Shown: positions 9,711-20,385 of the stretch, piece after piece
Numbering within the stretch: the first letter of the stretch is position 1
Layout: each line of letters begins with the position of its first letter
Origin: Roseobacter fucihabitans
GTDB taxonomy: Bacteria; Pseudomonadota; Alphaproteobacteria; Rhodobacterales; Rhodobacteraceae
Length of the DNA stretch: 64,000 bases
Direction of reading: 5' to 3'
NCBI RefSeq assembly: GCF_014337925.2
Contig: NZ_CP143423.1
Coordinates: 4,060,501-4,124,500 of the forward strand
The notes under the pieces: generated by a model
The model's input: the letters and a program-made list of their open reading frames with translations, nothing else
Database searches by the model: none
What the model was told of the DNA's origin: nothing
Position numbers and translations under genes: made by a program

Positions 9711-10826
9711 TCATTCGTAAACCGGCGCCTCTGTCGTCGCGAGCTCGGGCCAGTCTGCAATTACGTTCAATCCCTGCATCGGCTGTTGATAGCCCTTGTG
9801 GCAGGTTTTGCAGGCCGCTTTGGGCGCATCAGCATAGATCGGGCCGAGGCGTTCAGGCGGATAGCTGTCTTTAAGCGGCACCAGATATTCGTTGTTCATC
9901 TCCTGTACCATCAGGATGCCAAGGCTGGCCGTGCCCCATTGTGGCGTATTCTGGACACCATCATAAAAGGCGCGCGAATTGTGACAGAACACACAGTTCA
10001 CGCCGAGGCTGTTGGAGAAGTAATTCATCAGCGAATAGGTGCGTTCCGTATCCTGGATCGACGCGTATCCATCGACCCCTGGAATACCTTCTTCACGGCT
10101 TTCCAGCGAATGTACGGCGATGGTCTCTTCTTCAAGCAGGTACTTCTCAAGCGCATCCGAGGGCAGAGACGTCGATTGGCTGATGGATGTGGCGCGGTTC
10201 TGATTGGCGGACCAACCGGCAACGCGTTCATTCACCGGGCTGATCTTGAACCAGATCTCGGAGGGGACGTTTTCGCCACGGTGGCAGGTGTAACAGTTCA
10301 CACCAACCTGCTTTTCAGCGTTGACGTGACCATCCCAGCTTTCGTTGATGTTCTGCGTCATCTGGACCATACGCCGCGCAACCACCTTGGTGTAAAGGTT
10401 GTCCTCGCCGTAGGTGTCCAGATCACCATCGCCGTGGCAATAGGTACAGCCCTGCTCGGGAGCAACCCACTGCGTCATGGCGGTCATGACACGGTTAAAG
10501 TTGTCCTCCGTCAGATCGCCCAGCACCTGCACGTTGTCATAGATGTCGCGCGCGAGATCCTCGCCGCCTTCGGGGACATAGGGCTCCTCGGTGTAGTAGT
10601 CCTCAATCGTCGGGTCCGCTTTCATACGCACCACGTTGAACTCGGGCACCGACATGCCCGTGCCACGTGGACCAGTTTGCAGTGAGGCCGTTTGTGCGGG
10701 GTTGCCCCATGTGACCACCAGGGCAGCGGCAAAAACCGCCCCGCCGATGACACCGATCAGGATCGCCGGACCAAAGATGTTGGTCGGGTTATCCGCGTTC
10801 CATTTATCAAACCACTTGGGAAACAT
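9711..10826 (-). CDS. pufC: Photosynthetic reaction centre tetraheme cytochrome c subunit
   Basis: The periplasmic electron donor that re-reduces the oxidised special pair of the reaction centre. It is 371 residues with four covalent heme sites: CTYCH (127-131), CYTCH (178-182), CVFCH (278-282) and CKTCH (339-343). The N-terminus carries one hydrophobic helix (about residues 20-40) and no lipobox cysteine, so it is probably held by an uncleaved membrane anchor rather than by lipid. It lies three bases behind pufM and is the last gene of the puf operon. There is no pufX, as expected where pufC is present. Confidence 0.96.
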   Translation of the reverse strand: MFPKWFDKWNADNPTNIFGPAILIGVIGGAVFAAALVVTWGNPAQTASLQTGPRGTGMSVPEFNVVRMKADPTIEDYYTEEPYVPEGGEDLARDIYDNVQVLGDLTEDNFNRVMTAMTQWVAPEQGCTYCHGDGDLDTYGEDNLYTKVVARRMVQMTQNINESWDGHVNAEKQVGVNCYTCHRGENVPSEIWFKISPVNERVAGWSANQNRATSISQSTSLPSDALEKYLLEEETIAVHSLESREEGIPGVDGYASIQDTERTYSLMNYFSNSLGVNCVFCHNSRAFYDGVQNTPQWGTASLGILMVQEMNNEYLVPLKDSYPPERLGPIYADAPKAACKTCHKGYQQPMQGLNVIADWPELATTEAPVYE

Positions 10827-10829
10827 GCG

Positions 10830-11828
10830 TTATTCTCCTTTCCCAATAAAGGCTTCATAGGAGCCGTAATCGGCATAGCCATAAGAGCCGTCATACATCG
10901 GTGCAAAATTATGCTCTTGCGCCCAGATGAACCAGTTGTCGACAACCGTGCCGGTCAGCAGGATCCCGATACCGCCCGTGATGGGGGTGAGGACTGCGAA
11001 CCACCAGGCCCAGCGGTGGATGCCTTCCATGGTGGCATTGAAGCCCATGGTCCAGCGCCAGAAGAGAGCCGCACGTTCGGTGGCTGTCCCGCGATCATAG
11101 ATCTGTTCCAACTCGCGGTCACCGCCGTAACGGGTCACCGCCAGAATGGTGCCGCCGTGCATCGCAAAAAGCAGGACAGAGCCATAGAGAAACACAATCG
11201 AGAGACAGTGGAACGGGTTGTAATAGAGGTTGCCATAGCGGATCGAGAAGGCCGTGGTCCAATCGAGATGCGGGAAGATGCCATAAGGCACGGCTTCGGA
11301 CCAGGACCCCATCAGGATCGGGCGGAACAGACCCAGCACGAGGATCAGCCACAAAAGTGCCGCAAAAGCCCAGGCGAGGTGTTTGCCCATCTTGTGTTGC
11401 TGCGCCAGTTGATAGGTTCGCAACCACCAGGTGACGCAACCGACCAGAAAGAACATACCCGCGATGATGAAGGCACCGCCGTCATTGAGCGGCGGCATGC
11501 TCAGCCCATATTCAGGGCCCGGAGGTTCCAGCGCCAGCCAGAACAATTGGCGGATGAACTCAGGGATCGACCAGCCGACCTGCGCCAGCATCGAAAACCC
11601 GACGATGTTGAACCAGATCATGAAGCAGACACAGGAGATCACACCGTAGAGGCCGACGTTGATCGGACCGATCTGACCGTTGCCGATCAGGCCCATCAGT
11701 TTCGAGAAGAAGGGCTTACCGGCGCGTTGGTCGGACATCTCGCCGCTGTCATCCATGCCCCATTCGGGCGTGCCCTGGACCTGGACTTGCGTGAAGATGT
11801 TTTGATATTCAGGAAGTCTCATGTTCAC
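10830..11828 (-). CDS. pufM: Photosynthetic reaction centre M subunit
   Basis: One half of the reaction-centre core, 332 residues with five transmembrane helices; with PufL it binds four bacteriochlorophylls, two bacteriopheophytins, two quinones and the non-heme iron. The N-terminal [14 protein letters not shown] is the family signature, and the bacteriochlorophyll/iron-binding region contains [15 protein letters not shown] near residue 215. The listed start is a GTG inside a four-base overlap with pufL (GTGA type). An ATG two codons later is also possible and agrees with the family start. Confidence 0.96.
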   Translation of the reverse strand: MNMRLPEYQNIFTQVQVQGTPEWGMDDSGEMSDQRAGKPFFSKLMGLIGNGQIGPINVGLYGVISCVCFMIWFNIVGFSMLAQVGWSIPEFIRQLFWLALEPPGPEYGLSMPPLNDGGAFIIAGMFFLVGCVTWWLRTYQLAQQHKMGKHLAWAFAALLWLILVLGLFRPILMGSWSEAVPYGIFPHLDWTTAFSIRYGNLYYNPFHCLSIVFLYGSVLLFAMHGGTILAVTRYGGDRELEQIYDRGTATERAALFWRWTMGFNATMEGIHRWAWWFAVLTPITGGIGILLTGTVVDNWFIWAQEHNFAPMYDGSYGYADYGSYEAFIGKGE

Positions 11829-12676
11829 ATTCCTCCCACAGGCATTGGGTTGCTGCCCCAGATTGGCATTTCAAGCCACCAGTTCCACCACTCGGGCCAG
11901 CCGGCAGTCCAGACGGGACCGGAGATGATGATACAGACCGCAGAGAAGAACACCGCGTTCAGCGCCAGCAGGTATCCCACACGGTGGATGCCCAGGGTGC
12001 CGACCGAATAGCCGATGTAATCACGGAAAAACGTATCTTCGTGATCGGGTGTCAGCGCCTCTTCGCCCTTTTCGGGGTTGGCTGCGGACAGGATCAAACC
12101 GCCGTGCAGCGCCAGTGCGATGGTGGTCGTAAAGAACAACGTCACCGCCAACATATGCGCCGGGTTGTAATGGAAGTGCAGATAGGCATAGCCCGTGTTG
12201 CTCACCCAATCGAGGTGGCTGAAGATCCCGTAGGGAAAGCCATGCCCCCAGGCACCCATCAGAAGTGGTCGGAAAATCACCAGCGTCACATAGGCCAGGA
12301 TCGCGAAAGCAAATCCGACCGGCACGTGATAGCCCATGCCGAGCTTGCGGCAAATCTCGACCTCGCGCAGCGCCCAGGAAATAAACGCCCCGGTGGCACA
12401 AAAGGTGATGATCTGCCAGAGCCCGCCTTCGAGCAATGGTGCAAGACCGAGCCCGTAGCTCAGATCAGGCGGGGCGATATTGATCAGCCAGGGATTGAAC
12501 GTTCCCTGCTGGCTCGCGCCCCAGAATATAAGGATTGTCCCCAGAAGGGAAAAGAAGGCCGTCGTCACCCCGAAGAAGCCTACGTAAAAAGGCCCCACCC
12601 AGAAGTCGAACAGATCGCCTCCGACAAGCGTCCCTCCGCGAACGCGATATTTTCTTTCGAAGCTGAGCAAAGCCAT
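11825..12676 (-). CDS. pufL: Photosynthetic reaction centre L subunit
   Basis: The partner of PufM, 283 residues with five membrane helices. The N-terminus [14 protein letters not shown] and the iron/quinone-site region [14 protein letters not shown] are diagnostic. The frame is open five codons further, but the ATG at 12676 is preceded by CGGAG at seven bases and gives the conserved first residues, so it is preferred. It is separated from pufA by a strong hairpin and overlaps pufM by four bases. Together they make the charge-separating complex in the inner membrane. Confidence 0.96.
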   Translation of the reverse strand: MALLSFERKYRVRGGTLVGGDLFDFWVGPFYVGFFGVTTAFFSLLGTILIFWGASQQGTFNPWLINIAPPDLSYGLGLAPLLEGGLWQIITFCATGAFISWALREVEICRKLGMGYHVPVGFAFAILAYVTLVIFRPLLMGAWGHGFPYGIFSHLDWVSNTGYAYLHFHYNPAHMLAVTLFFTTTIALALHGGLILSAANPEKGEEALTPDHEDTFFRDYIGYSVGTLGIHRVGYLLALNAVFFSAVCIIISGPVWTAGWPEWWNWWLEMPIWGSNPMPVGGM

Positions 12677-12753
12677 CTTCATTCTCCGCATGTGTGCGGC
12701 ACGCCCTGGTTACAGGCGGAGGCCGTCATGTTGTCATTGCATCTTGTTTTGCC

Positions 12754-12785
12754 GCGGGCGGGCGACGCACATAGTGTCCGCCCGC
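12754..12785 (-). terminator. pufA-pufL intercistronic hairpin
   Basis: GCGGGCGG (12754-12761) pairs with CCGCCCGC (12778-12785), and an inner CAC/GTG extends the stem. In Rhodobacter a hairpin at this place stabilises the pufBA part of the transcript and attenuates pufLM, giving the excess of LH1 over reaction centres. The same role is inferred here from position and shape. Confidence 0.7.
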
Positions 12786-12842
12786 AGCTGATCTTGGTGC
12801 CTCAACACCGGGTCGCAGAAAGGTCCTTGCCAGACCCTCCTT

Positions 12843-13001
12843 TTACTGAGCGGATTGCGCCGCCAGTTCGAACCAGTTGAAGTGTTCTGTGCTCAACAGG
12901 ACGAGATGAATCATCGCTGCCAGCAAAAAGAGGAACACACCCTGTGCTACGAACACACGGCGAGGGTCGAAGATAAGCCAGATCTTGTAGAACTTTGCCA
13001 T
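12843..13001 (-). CDS. pufA: Light-harvesting complex 1 alpha polypeptide
   Basis: A 52-residue single-helix antenna protein. The N-terminus [20 protein letters not shown] is the classical LH1-alpha start. The membrane helix (about residues 16-38) holds the bacteriochlorophyll-ligating His32 in [10 protein letters not shown], and Trp in HFNWFEL follows at the periplasmic side. The ATG at 13001 has a GAGGA site upstream. It forms the LH1 ring with the pufB product. The gene was found by reading the strand directly, as it is shorter than most ORF cut-offs. Confidence 0.95.
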   Translation of the reverse strand: MAKFYKIWLIFDPRRVFVAQGVFLFLLAAMIHLVLLSTEHFNWFELAAQSAQ

Positions 13002-13015
13002 TCTCTATTTCCTCT

Positions 13016-13165
13016 TCAGAACCAGGGACGCCAGATGAACGTTGCCAAGTGAGCGACAACGGCCACTGCTGAAAACAGCCAGAGCCCACTCATATAGACA
13101 GCGTGCAATTCTTGCGCCTGCTCGTCGGTTAGACCTGTGAAAGACAGGTTTGTATTATCAGCCAT
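13016..13165 (-). CDS. pufB: Light-harvesting complex 1 beta polypeptide
   Basis: A 49-residue antenna protein. The N-terminal [19 protein letters not shown] is the conserved cytoplasmic part. The membrane helix ends in [13 protein letters not shown], which contains the bacteriochlorophyll-binding His39 and the aromatic C-terminal anchor. The ATG at 13165 is preceded by GGAGTAATT. It lies 14 bases upstream of pufA in the usual B-A order. Confidence 0.95.
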   Translation of the reverse strand: MADNTNLSFTGLTDEQAQELHAVYMSGLWLFSAVAVVAHLATFIWRPWF

Positions 13166-13220
13166 AATTACTCCTACGGAACGTTATGCTGACGCCGCGC
13201 TCCCCACGGCCGGGTCCTCT

Positions 13221-13261
13221 GGGGGTTTCCCCCCTCGGGGCTCTGTTCACCTTTTGAGGGG
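13221..13261 (-). other. Hairpin-forming leader between pufQ and pufB
   Basis: The roughly 180 bases between pufQ and pufB contain two mutually exclusive pairings: GGGGG/CCCCC with a three-base loop (13221-13233), and CCCCTC (13231-13236) with GAGGGG (13256-13261). They could shape processing of the pufBALMC message. No other feature is seen in this gap; the role is inferred from position only. Confidence 0.35.
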
Positions 13262-13349
13262 TGAGCAGTTTCGGACTCGATACAGGCGCACAAAGCATCG
13301 AGAATTCGGGTCGCACATGGGGCCTTGCCGCCCGTATGTGCGAAGTCGT

Positions 13350-15148
<1,799 letters not shown>

Positions 15149-15251
15149 TCAAATATCATCGCATAGACCGATGCTCCCTGTGCACTGTCTCGCGTCACGT
15201 CAAACGGAGTGCACACGCAGGTTTCTGGCGAAACCCGCTGTCGCGCACCAT

Positions 15252-15278
15252 TGCGCGAATATGTTTCATATTCGCGCA
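15252..15278 (-). terminator. Perfect 12-bp hairpin directly after bchY
   Basis: TGCGCGAATATG (15252-15263) pairs perfectly with CATATTCGCGCA (15267-15278) around a TTT loop, directly abutting the bchY stop codon. No T-run follows on the - strand. It resembles the pufC hairpin in position and lack of U-tract and may protect the 3' end of an upstream message segment. Confidence 0.6.
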
Positions 15279-16859
15279 TCATACCATCTGCGCGGCTTTG
15301 GCCGCCCTTGCTTGCTTGTCGAGCTTCTTCTGATGCTGGGCGCGGAAATCGGGGCGCAGGTTCGGGGAACCTTCCCAAACACCGGCGGTATCGCCTTCGC
15401 CCACATCCTCAAAGAAGGCTTTCATATTGGCCATGCGGGCTTTATTCCCCATGGCCGCATTGATCACTTCGGCCAGTGACCCCGCCCCTGCCGGACCCAT
15501 CAAGGGGCGCGCGGAAATCAGGTTGGTGAAATAGAGGCCGGGAATGCCTTTTTCTTTGGCCTTTTGCACAACAGGCGTCGTACCAATGGCCAGATCAGGC
15601 TGGATCGCTTCCATCGCGGCGCAATCATCTTCCAGGCTCGCGCGGAATTTGACCTTCACACCCTTGGCTTCGAGCCAGGCTGCATCATCCGCAGACCAGG
15701 GCGATTTCGCACAGGCCGTGCCGACATAAGGCACATCCGCGCCGCTTTCGATCAACAGACGCGCAACGAGGAGTTCAGAACCCTCATAGCCCGAGAGCGT
15801 GATCGTCCCCTTGATCGGTGCACCCGCAAGAGCGCTCTTGATCGCAGGCAGGAAAGCGTTTTGCGCCGCAGCAATCTGCGCGGCAGGCACGTTATAAGCA
15901 TCCCCAATCGCGGCCATCCATGCGGCGGTGCCGTCATGACCCACGGGAGCGGAACCCACGACGGTACGACCGGCGGCCTGAAACTGACGCACGGCATCTG
16001 TATAAAACGGGTGGATCGCCGCGACGACACCACAATCAAGTGCGGCGTATAACTCACGCCATTCCCGGCAGGGCACAACGGGACCCGCGGCCAGACCCAT
16101 CGGGGCCAGCATCGCGCCAATCATCATCGGATCCGCCGGGAACATTTCACCCAAAAGCGCAACCGTTGGACGGTCATGTTTGCCGCCAGCGGGTTTGGCT
16201 ACGGGTCCGGCCTTAATTTCGCGGCGCGCATATTCCAGCATCGCACCGGCCAAGACGTCCTTGGCCTCTGCGTGGGTCGGCACACCAAAGCCGGGCACGT
16301 CGATACCGACGATCCGCACGCCGTTGATTTCATCAGGCAGCAGGCGCAAAGGCACGCCGCTGGCTGTCGGGACGCACAGGTTAGTCACCACAATCGCGTC
16401 ATAATTAGCAGGGTCGGCCAGCTCATGGACACTCTCGCGGATGTCCTCGAACAGCTTGCCGGTCACCAGCGATTCCGAATTGAACGGCACATAACCAACA
16501 GAGCGTCGCGCGCCGTAAAAATGCGACACAAAGGTCAGCCCATACACACAACAGGCAGATCCAGACAGCACTGTCGCCACCCGTTTCATCCGCAGACCCA
16601 CCCGCAGCGACCCGAAGGCGGGACACATGGATTGGGGTTTATCATGCGGGCCCATCGGATAATCGGCTTTGAATTTATCAAGAATTTCGGATTTGCCCGC
16701 GATACGGGCCGCCTCGGCCATCTCACCACCGGAATGACAGCCCCCACCGTCCTGAGCGATCTGGGGGACATCGCCCGGCACACGTGACACATCACCATGC
16801 GGGTGACCCTTGATCACCTCGGCATCTGTGGCCGCGTCATGTGTAACTTCTTTGTTCAC
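15279..16859 (-). CDS. bchY: Chlorophyllide a reductase subunit Y
   Basis: A 526-residue nitrogenase-like partner of BchZ. Conserved cysteines for the [4Fe-4S] cluster appear in MCPAFGSLRVGLR and GSACCVYGLTF (residues about 78-108), and another at VTNLCVPTASGVP. The start is a GTG at 16859 with a CGGAG site nine bases upstream, inside a GTGA overlap with a 57-codon small ORF. The first 60 residues (Asp-, Gly- and His-rich) are a variable extension typical of BchY. It is in the superoperon between bchX and bchZ. Confidence 0.95.
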   Translation of the reverse strand: MNKEVTHDAATDAEVIKGHPHGDVSRVPGDVPQIAQDGGGCHSGGEMAEAARIAGKSEILDKFKADYPMGPHDKPQSMCPAFGSLRVGLRMKRVATVLSGSACCVYGLTFVSHFYGARRSVGYVPFNSESLVTGKLFEDIRESVHELADPANYDAIVVTNLCVPTASGVPLRLLPDEINGVRIVGIDVPGFGVPTHAEAKDVLAGAMLEYARREIKAGPVAKPAGGKHDRPTVALLGEMFPADPMMIGAMLAPMGLAAGPVVPCREWRELYAALDCGVVAAIHPFYTDAVRQFQAAGRTVVGSAPVGHDGTAAWMAAIGDAYNVPAAQIAAAQNAFLPAIKSALAGAPIKGTITLSGYEGSELLVARLLIESGADVPYVGTACAKSPWSADDAAWLEAKGVKVKFRASLEDDCAAMEAIQPDLAIGTTPVVQKAKEKGIPGLYFTNLISARPLMGPAGAGSLAEVINAAMGNKARMANMKAFFEDVGEGDTAGVWEGSPNLRPDFRAQHQKKLDKQARAAKAAQMV

Positions 16860-17029
16860 TGATCAGTGCTCCGAGTGGTAAAGTGGGAAGTGCGCAACCT
16901 GTTTATCAACTCAAAGGACTGATCCGCTGCATCCCGGCTGCATTCCAACAGCTTCAGTGATTGCTGAAATTTATAGGCCGCTCTTTCAAGCGCCTGCTGT
17001 GATGTTTCAAAATGCTCAAGCTTAGTCAT
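16856..17029 (-). CDS. Small ORF B between bchX and bchY, 57 aa, unknown
   Basis: An unrecognised small soluble protein starting MTKLEHFETSQQALERAAYK and ending HFTTRSTDQ, probably largely helical, with a single cysteine (LLECSRD). Its ATG lies inside the end of small ORF A (ATGACTAA overlap), and its TGA overlaps the GTG of bchY (GTGA), so it is wired on both sides into the chain bchX-ORF A-ORF B-bchY. The upstream ribosome-binding site is weak, which fits translation by coupling. I find no known family. The alternative is that it is a leader that couples bchY translation rather than a working protein. Confidence 0.6.
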   Translation of the reverse strand: MTKLEHFETSQQALERAAYKFQQSLKLLECSRDAADQSFELINRLRTSHFTTRSTDQ

Positions 17030-17174
17030 GCGGCTTTCTCATCGTTTCGTCGTCTTTGGCGTTTGGGATAAAACCAATGTCCTGCAAGAGGCGTTTGATC
17101 TGATCTTCACGGGCGGTTTTGAGTGTCTGTCTGATGTCGTTTTCAACAAAATGGTCCGGTTGCTCATGCTTCAT
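17022..17174 (-). CDS. Small ORF A after bchX, 50 aa, unknown
   Basis: An unrecognised charged protein ([20 protein letters not shown] at the N-terminus, then a helix such as REDQIKRLLQDIGF, and a basic end). The ATG at 17174 overlaps the last 11 bases of bchX and has an excellent GGAGG eight bases upstream, which is the main evidence that it is translated. The stop overlaps small ORF B. It has no cysteine, membrane helix or signal peptide. Its location inside the chlorophyllide a reductase genes suggests a helper of that enzyme, but this is inference only. Confidence 0.65.
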   Translation of the reverse strand: MKHEQPDHFVENDIRQTLKTAREDQIKRLLQDIGFIPNAKDDETMRKPHD

Positions 17175-18195
17175 CGTATACGACCTCCAAAGATGGTTTG
17201 GGTGCCGCGTTCTTGCCTCGCATATCTATGTCGGTGGCAGGGACCAGCACGTAATCGCCACCCGTTTCGGAGGCATCGAAAAGACCCAAGAGACCGTCTT
17301 GATCCAGCGGCGTCGGGCGCACCGGCGGGGCCACGGCGACATTGTCGCCCAGTTCCGCAAAGAGCTGGCCCCATTGAGATTGGGCAGTTCCAACAATCTG
17401 GTAATTCGCGGATTTCTTACGCAGGTCATCGTCTTGCGGGATCGAGGCGAGGACCGGAATATCGACCGCTTCGGCAAATGCCGCAGCCTCCCCGGTACCA
17501 TCATCCTTGTTAATCACTAATCCGGCGACACCGACGTTGCCGCCCAGCTTGCGGAAATATTCCACCGCTGAACACACGTTGTTGGCCACATAAAGCGATT
17601 GCAAATCATTGGACGCCACAAGGATGACCTTCTGTGCCATATCGCGGGCAATCGGCAGACCGAAGCCGCCACAGACCACATCGCCCAGGAAATCGAGCAG
17701 CACGTAGTCAAAATCCCAGTCGTGAAAGCCAAGCTTTTCGAGCAATTCGAACCCGTGGATGATACCACGACCACCACACCCGCGCCCCACTTCGGGTCCG
17801 CCCAACTCCATAGCGAAAACACCGCCACGCTTGAAGCAGACATCCCCGATCTTGACCTCTTCACCGGCAAGTTTCTTGCGCGTCGAGGTTTCGATGATTG
17901 TCGGGCAGGCCTTGCCACCGAACAACAAAGAAGTGGTATCGGATTTCGGGTCACACCCGATTAGCAACACGCGCTTGCCCTGCTCGGCCATCATGTGGCT
18001 GAGGTTGGCCAGCGTAAAGGATTTGCCGATCCCGCCCTTGCCATAGATCGCGATGATCTGGGTTTTGGATGTCGGCTCGCCTTGGGGTACTTCGAGTGTC
18101 GGCTCTGCGGCTTCGTCGCGCAGGCGTTTGTCAAATTCCTTCAGGTTTGGAACGTCGCCTGCTTTCGGGTGCTTTTCGTCAACACTATCTTTCAC
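17164..18195 (-). CDS. bchX: Chlorophyllide a reductase iron protein subunit X
   Basis: The ATP-dependent electron donor of chlorophyllide a reductase, homologous to NifH and BchL. The P-loop is YGKGGIGKS, and the two cluster cysteines lie in [10 protein letters not shown] and [12 protein letters not shown] chose the GTG at 18195 (343 aa): it sits in a GTGA overlap with the bchC stop and has GGAAGGA six bases upstream. The open frame extends 12 codons further to 18231. The homodimer delivers electrons to BchY-BchZ in the cytoplasm. Confidence 0.95.
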   Translation of the reverse strand: MKDSVDEKHPKAGDVPNLKEFDKRLRDEAAEPTLEVPQGEPTSKTQIIAIYGKGGIGKSFTLANLSHMMAEQGKRVLLIGCDPKSDTTSLLFGGKACPTIIETSTRKKLAGEEVKIGDVCFKRGGVFAMELGGPEVGRGCGGRGIIHGFELLEKLGFHDWDFDYVLLDFLGDVVCGGFGLPIARDMAQKVILVASNDLQSLYVANNVCSAVEYFRKLGGNVGVAGLVINKDDGTGEAAAFAEAVDIPVLASIPQDDDLRKKSANYQIVGTAQSQWGQLFAELGDNVAVAPPVRPTPLDQDGLLGLFDASETGGDYVLVPATDIDMRGKNAAPKPSLEVVYDEA

Positions 18196-19133
18196 GCTGC
18201 GTCCTTCCAGTTCAAAATCATTTTCAGGCATGTGGGATCGTTAAAAGCCTGTTCATATGCAGCAGGCGCATCCGTTGCCGGGGCCCGATGCGTAATCAAG
18301 CCATCAAGGCTCAAGGTGCCGCTTTCGACCAAAGCACGGGTCGCGGCGAGATCATCATGTGTCCATTCAGCAGCCACCCGGAACCGCGCCTCTTTCATGA
18401 AGGCGGGCGGGAAGGCAAAGCTGATAGGTTCTTTGTAAAAACCGGCCAGAACGATTTCACCACCCTTGCCGATGCAGCGCATAAGCATGTTCAAAATGTC
18501 CGCGCTGCCAGAGGCGTCATAAACGGACATGTAATCGGACCGCGTATCGTCCTCAGGGGCGATGACGGCGTAACCCTGCGCACCGCTGCGGCGCGAGGGG
18601 TCGATTTCCCAAACTGTCGGCGCAGGCGCACCCGCCGCCACGGTCAAGCGCGCCAGCAAGCGGCCCAGAACACCGTGACCAATGATCAGTTCGGGCATGG
18701 ATTTATTCAGCCCGGCCATCGTGTGGCGAGCGGTGGCAGCCAGCGCCAGCAAGGCACCCTGCGCACCGTGACCGGCATCGATTCGCGTCACGCGGTCCGG
18801 TGCTGTGACCAAACGAGACGCCGCCCCGCCAAAAAGGCCAAAGGCCCCATCATAGCAATTGGCACCCGGCACAAAGACATGATCGCCGGGGCGATAGCCC
18901 GAATCCGGCGCGGCCTCGACGACTTCGCCGACGGCCTCATAGCCCGGCACCAGCGGATAACCCATACCGGGAAAAGGCGGCATTTCGCCCGTCCAGAAGA
19001 GTTTTTCAGTGCCCGTCGAGATACCGGAATGAAGAATATCAACCACCAGATCATTCGGACCCGGCGCGTTCAGCGTGAGCTGGTCAACGGCCAGTTCGCG
19101 CGGGCCGTTCAGAAGAACTGCAGTGGTTTCCAA
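18192..19133 (-). CDS. bchC: 3-hydroxyethyl bacteriochlorophyllide a dehydrogenase
   Basis: A zinc-free medium-chain dehydrogenase-like enzyme that oxidises the 3-hydroxyethyl group to the 3-acetyl group of bacteriochlorophyllide a. The sequence shows [34 protein letters not shown] and the nucleotide-binding [15 protein letters not shown] place the start at TTG 19133 (313 aa): the product then begins [15 protein letters not shown] as in the family, and GAGGAG lies six bases upstream. The upstream ATG at 19190 would add 19 unlike residues. It has its own promoter region with two PpsR sites and leads the bchCXYZ-puf transcript. Confidence 0.93.
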   Translation of the reverse strand: METTAVLLNGPRELAVDQLTLNAPGPNDLVVDILHSGISTGTEKLFWTGEMPPFPGMGYPLVPGYEAVGEVVEAAPDSGYRPGDHVFVPGANCYDGAFGLFGGAASRLVTAPDRVTRIDAGHGAQGALLALAATARHTMAGLNKSMPELIIGHGVLGRLLARLTVAAGAPAPTVWEIDPSRRSGAQGYAVIAPEDDTRSDYMSVYDASGSADILNMLMRCIGKGGEIVLAGFYKEPISFAFPPAFMKEARFRVAAEWTHDDLAATRALVESGTLSLDGLITHRAPATDAPAAYEQAFNDPTCLKMILNWKDAA

Positions 19134-19203
19134 TTTTTTCTCCTCACCCGCGCTGCATGCCCTGTTCATCGCCAGAGACTCATTGCGCAATTTGTTTTCT
19201 TCT

Positions 19204-19221
19204 TGTCAGCTTAAACTTACA
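19204..19221 (-). promoter_or_regulatory. PpsR/CrtJ site 1 before bchC
   Basis: A perfect TGT-N12-ACA palindrome, the known binding motif of the light- and oxygen-responsive repressor PpsR/CrtJ. It lies eight bases from a second copy; such tandem sites bind cooperatively at the bchC promoter of Rhodobacter. A -10-like TAAGCT (19208-19213 on the - strand) lies inside it. Confidence 0.85.
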
Positions 19222-19229
19222 GACACAGG

Positions 19230-19247
19230 TGTCAACTAGAATAGACA
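19230..19247 (-). promoter_or_regulatory. PpsR/CrtJ site 2 and -35 element before bchC
   Basis: The second perfect TGT-N12-ACA site. Its inner half contains a consensus -35 TTGACA on the - strand (19230-19235), 16 bases from the TAAGCT in site 1. Repressor binding at the two sites would therefore cover the whole bchC promoter. The crtF stop lies 14 bases upstream. Confidence 0.85.
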
Positions 19248-19260
19248 CTTTTGATGTCAG

Positions 19261-20385
19261 TTAATGTGGCTTCTGTGCGGTGAGCACCCGCGTGACAAAA
19301 CTGCGCGCTGGTTTCGGGCTGTGGATCTTCTCAAACCCGGCCGCCTTGCAAAGCGCGGTGATCTCCGCAGGCGAACGGGCACGGCCGGTCTGCATGGCCA
19401 TTGTGTAAAAGGCGAAATACACATCTCCCGCTGCATCCGGCGCCGATCCACCTCCCATCGGCTCAGAAATCAACAACCGGCCACCAGCAGGCAATGCGGC
19501 ATAAACCGCGCGCAACAGCGCCTCGATGGTCTCATCCGCGTGATCATAAAGAACCCGAATCAATGAAATCATATCCGCGCCCTGCGGCAAGGGATCATCG
19601 CGAAAAGACCCCGGACAGATTTGCACACGCGTGCTCATCCCGGCGGCATCGAATCGCGCGCGGGCCGCCGGCGTAACCTGCGGCAGATCAAACAGCGTCA
19701 TTTGCAGCGACGGCGTCGCCTGCCCCACAGCTTCCAGAAACGCGCCTGTGCCGCCCCCGATGTCCAGCAGATGTTTTGCACCCTTGAAGGAAACCGCACG
19801 CAGGGTATCTTCGGCCACCAAAAGTTGGCTCTTCGCCATAAGATCAGAATAGGTTTCGGCCACCACGGGATCAATGTCACCGCGCGCACCAAACACATAG
19901 GGCCAGAAGTCCGACAGTTCCGTTTGCGCAGGTCCGCGCAGCAACCCAACCGGATCCGCGAGGTCCGCATAAAACGCACGGTGGTGGCGGATCATCGCGT
20001 CAAGACCCGGCACACCCATCAGCGCAGCGCCCTTGCGCGCGAGGGCAAATCGCCCTGCCCGATCCCGTTTCAGAAGCTTCAGGGCGGCTGCGGCTTGCAG
20101 TAGAACCTGCATCCGCTCGGTCGGTATCTGCGTTGCGCGCCCCAGCATCTCGGCGCTTTGCGCGCCCCCTCGCAGACGGCGGAAAATGTCAAGCTCGACC
20201 AACGCCATGAGCACCTGGCTTTGCACAAAACCCTGCACGACATCGAAAAGCACCGCGCCGTCTTTGCGCGCCTGCCGACGTGTCAGGGGGAATTTACTGG
20301 CCCAGCTTTGAAAGCCCGGACGGGCCACAAGCCGGTTCAACCAGCCGCCGCGCCATTCCGGCAGATCGCCCGCCGTCTCAGACAT
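19261..20385 (-). CDS. crtF: Demethylspheroidene O-methyltransferase
   Basis: A SAM-dependent methyltransferase of 374 residues that methylates the 1-hydroxyl group of demethylspheroidene in the spheroidene/spheroidenone pathway. An N-terminal dimerisation/winged-helix domain is followed by the SAM-binding LLDIGGGTGAFLEAVG near residue 205 and LISEPMGGG near 310. The start overlaps the end of crtE by eight bases, so crtE and crtF are one operon that runs on into bchC. This crtEF-bchCXYZ-puf continuity defines a photosynthesis superoperon. Confidence 0.92.
   Translation of the reverse strand: MSETAGDLPEWRGGWLNRLVARPGFQSWASKFPLTRRQARKDGAVLFDVVQGFVQSQVLMALVELDIFRRLRGGAQSAEMLGRATQIPTERMQVLLQAAAALKLLKRDRAGRFALARKGAALMGVPGLDAMIRHHRAFYADLADPVGLLRGPAQTELSDFWPYVFGARGDIDPVVAETYSDLMAKSQLLVAEDTLRAVSFKGAKHLLDIGGGTGAFLEAVGQATPSLQMTLFDLPQVTPAARARFDAAGMSTRVQICPGSFRDDPLPQGADMISLIRVLYDHADETIEALLRAVYAALPAGGRLLISEPMGGGSAPDAAGDVYFAFYTMAMQTGRARSPAEITALCKAAGFEKIHSPKPARSFVTRVLTAQKPH

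Noticed and set aside
18069-19214. A 381-codon + strand frame over bchC and bchX
   Set aside because: Antisense shadow; the - strand carries two clear conserved enzymes in this place.
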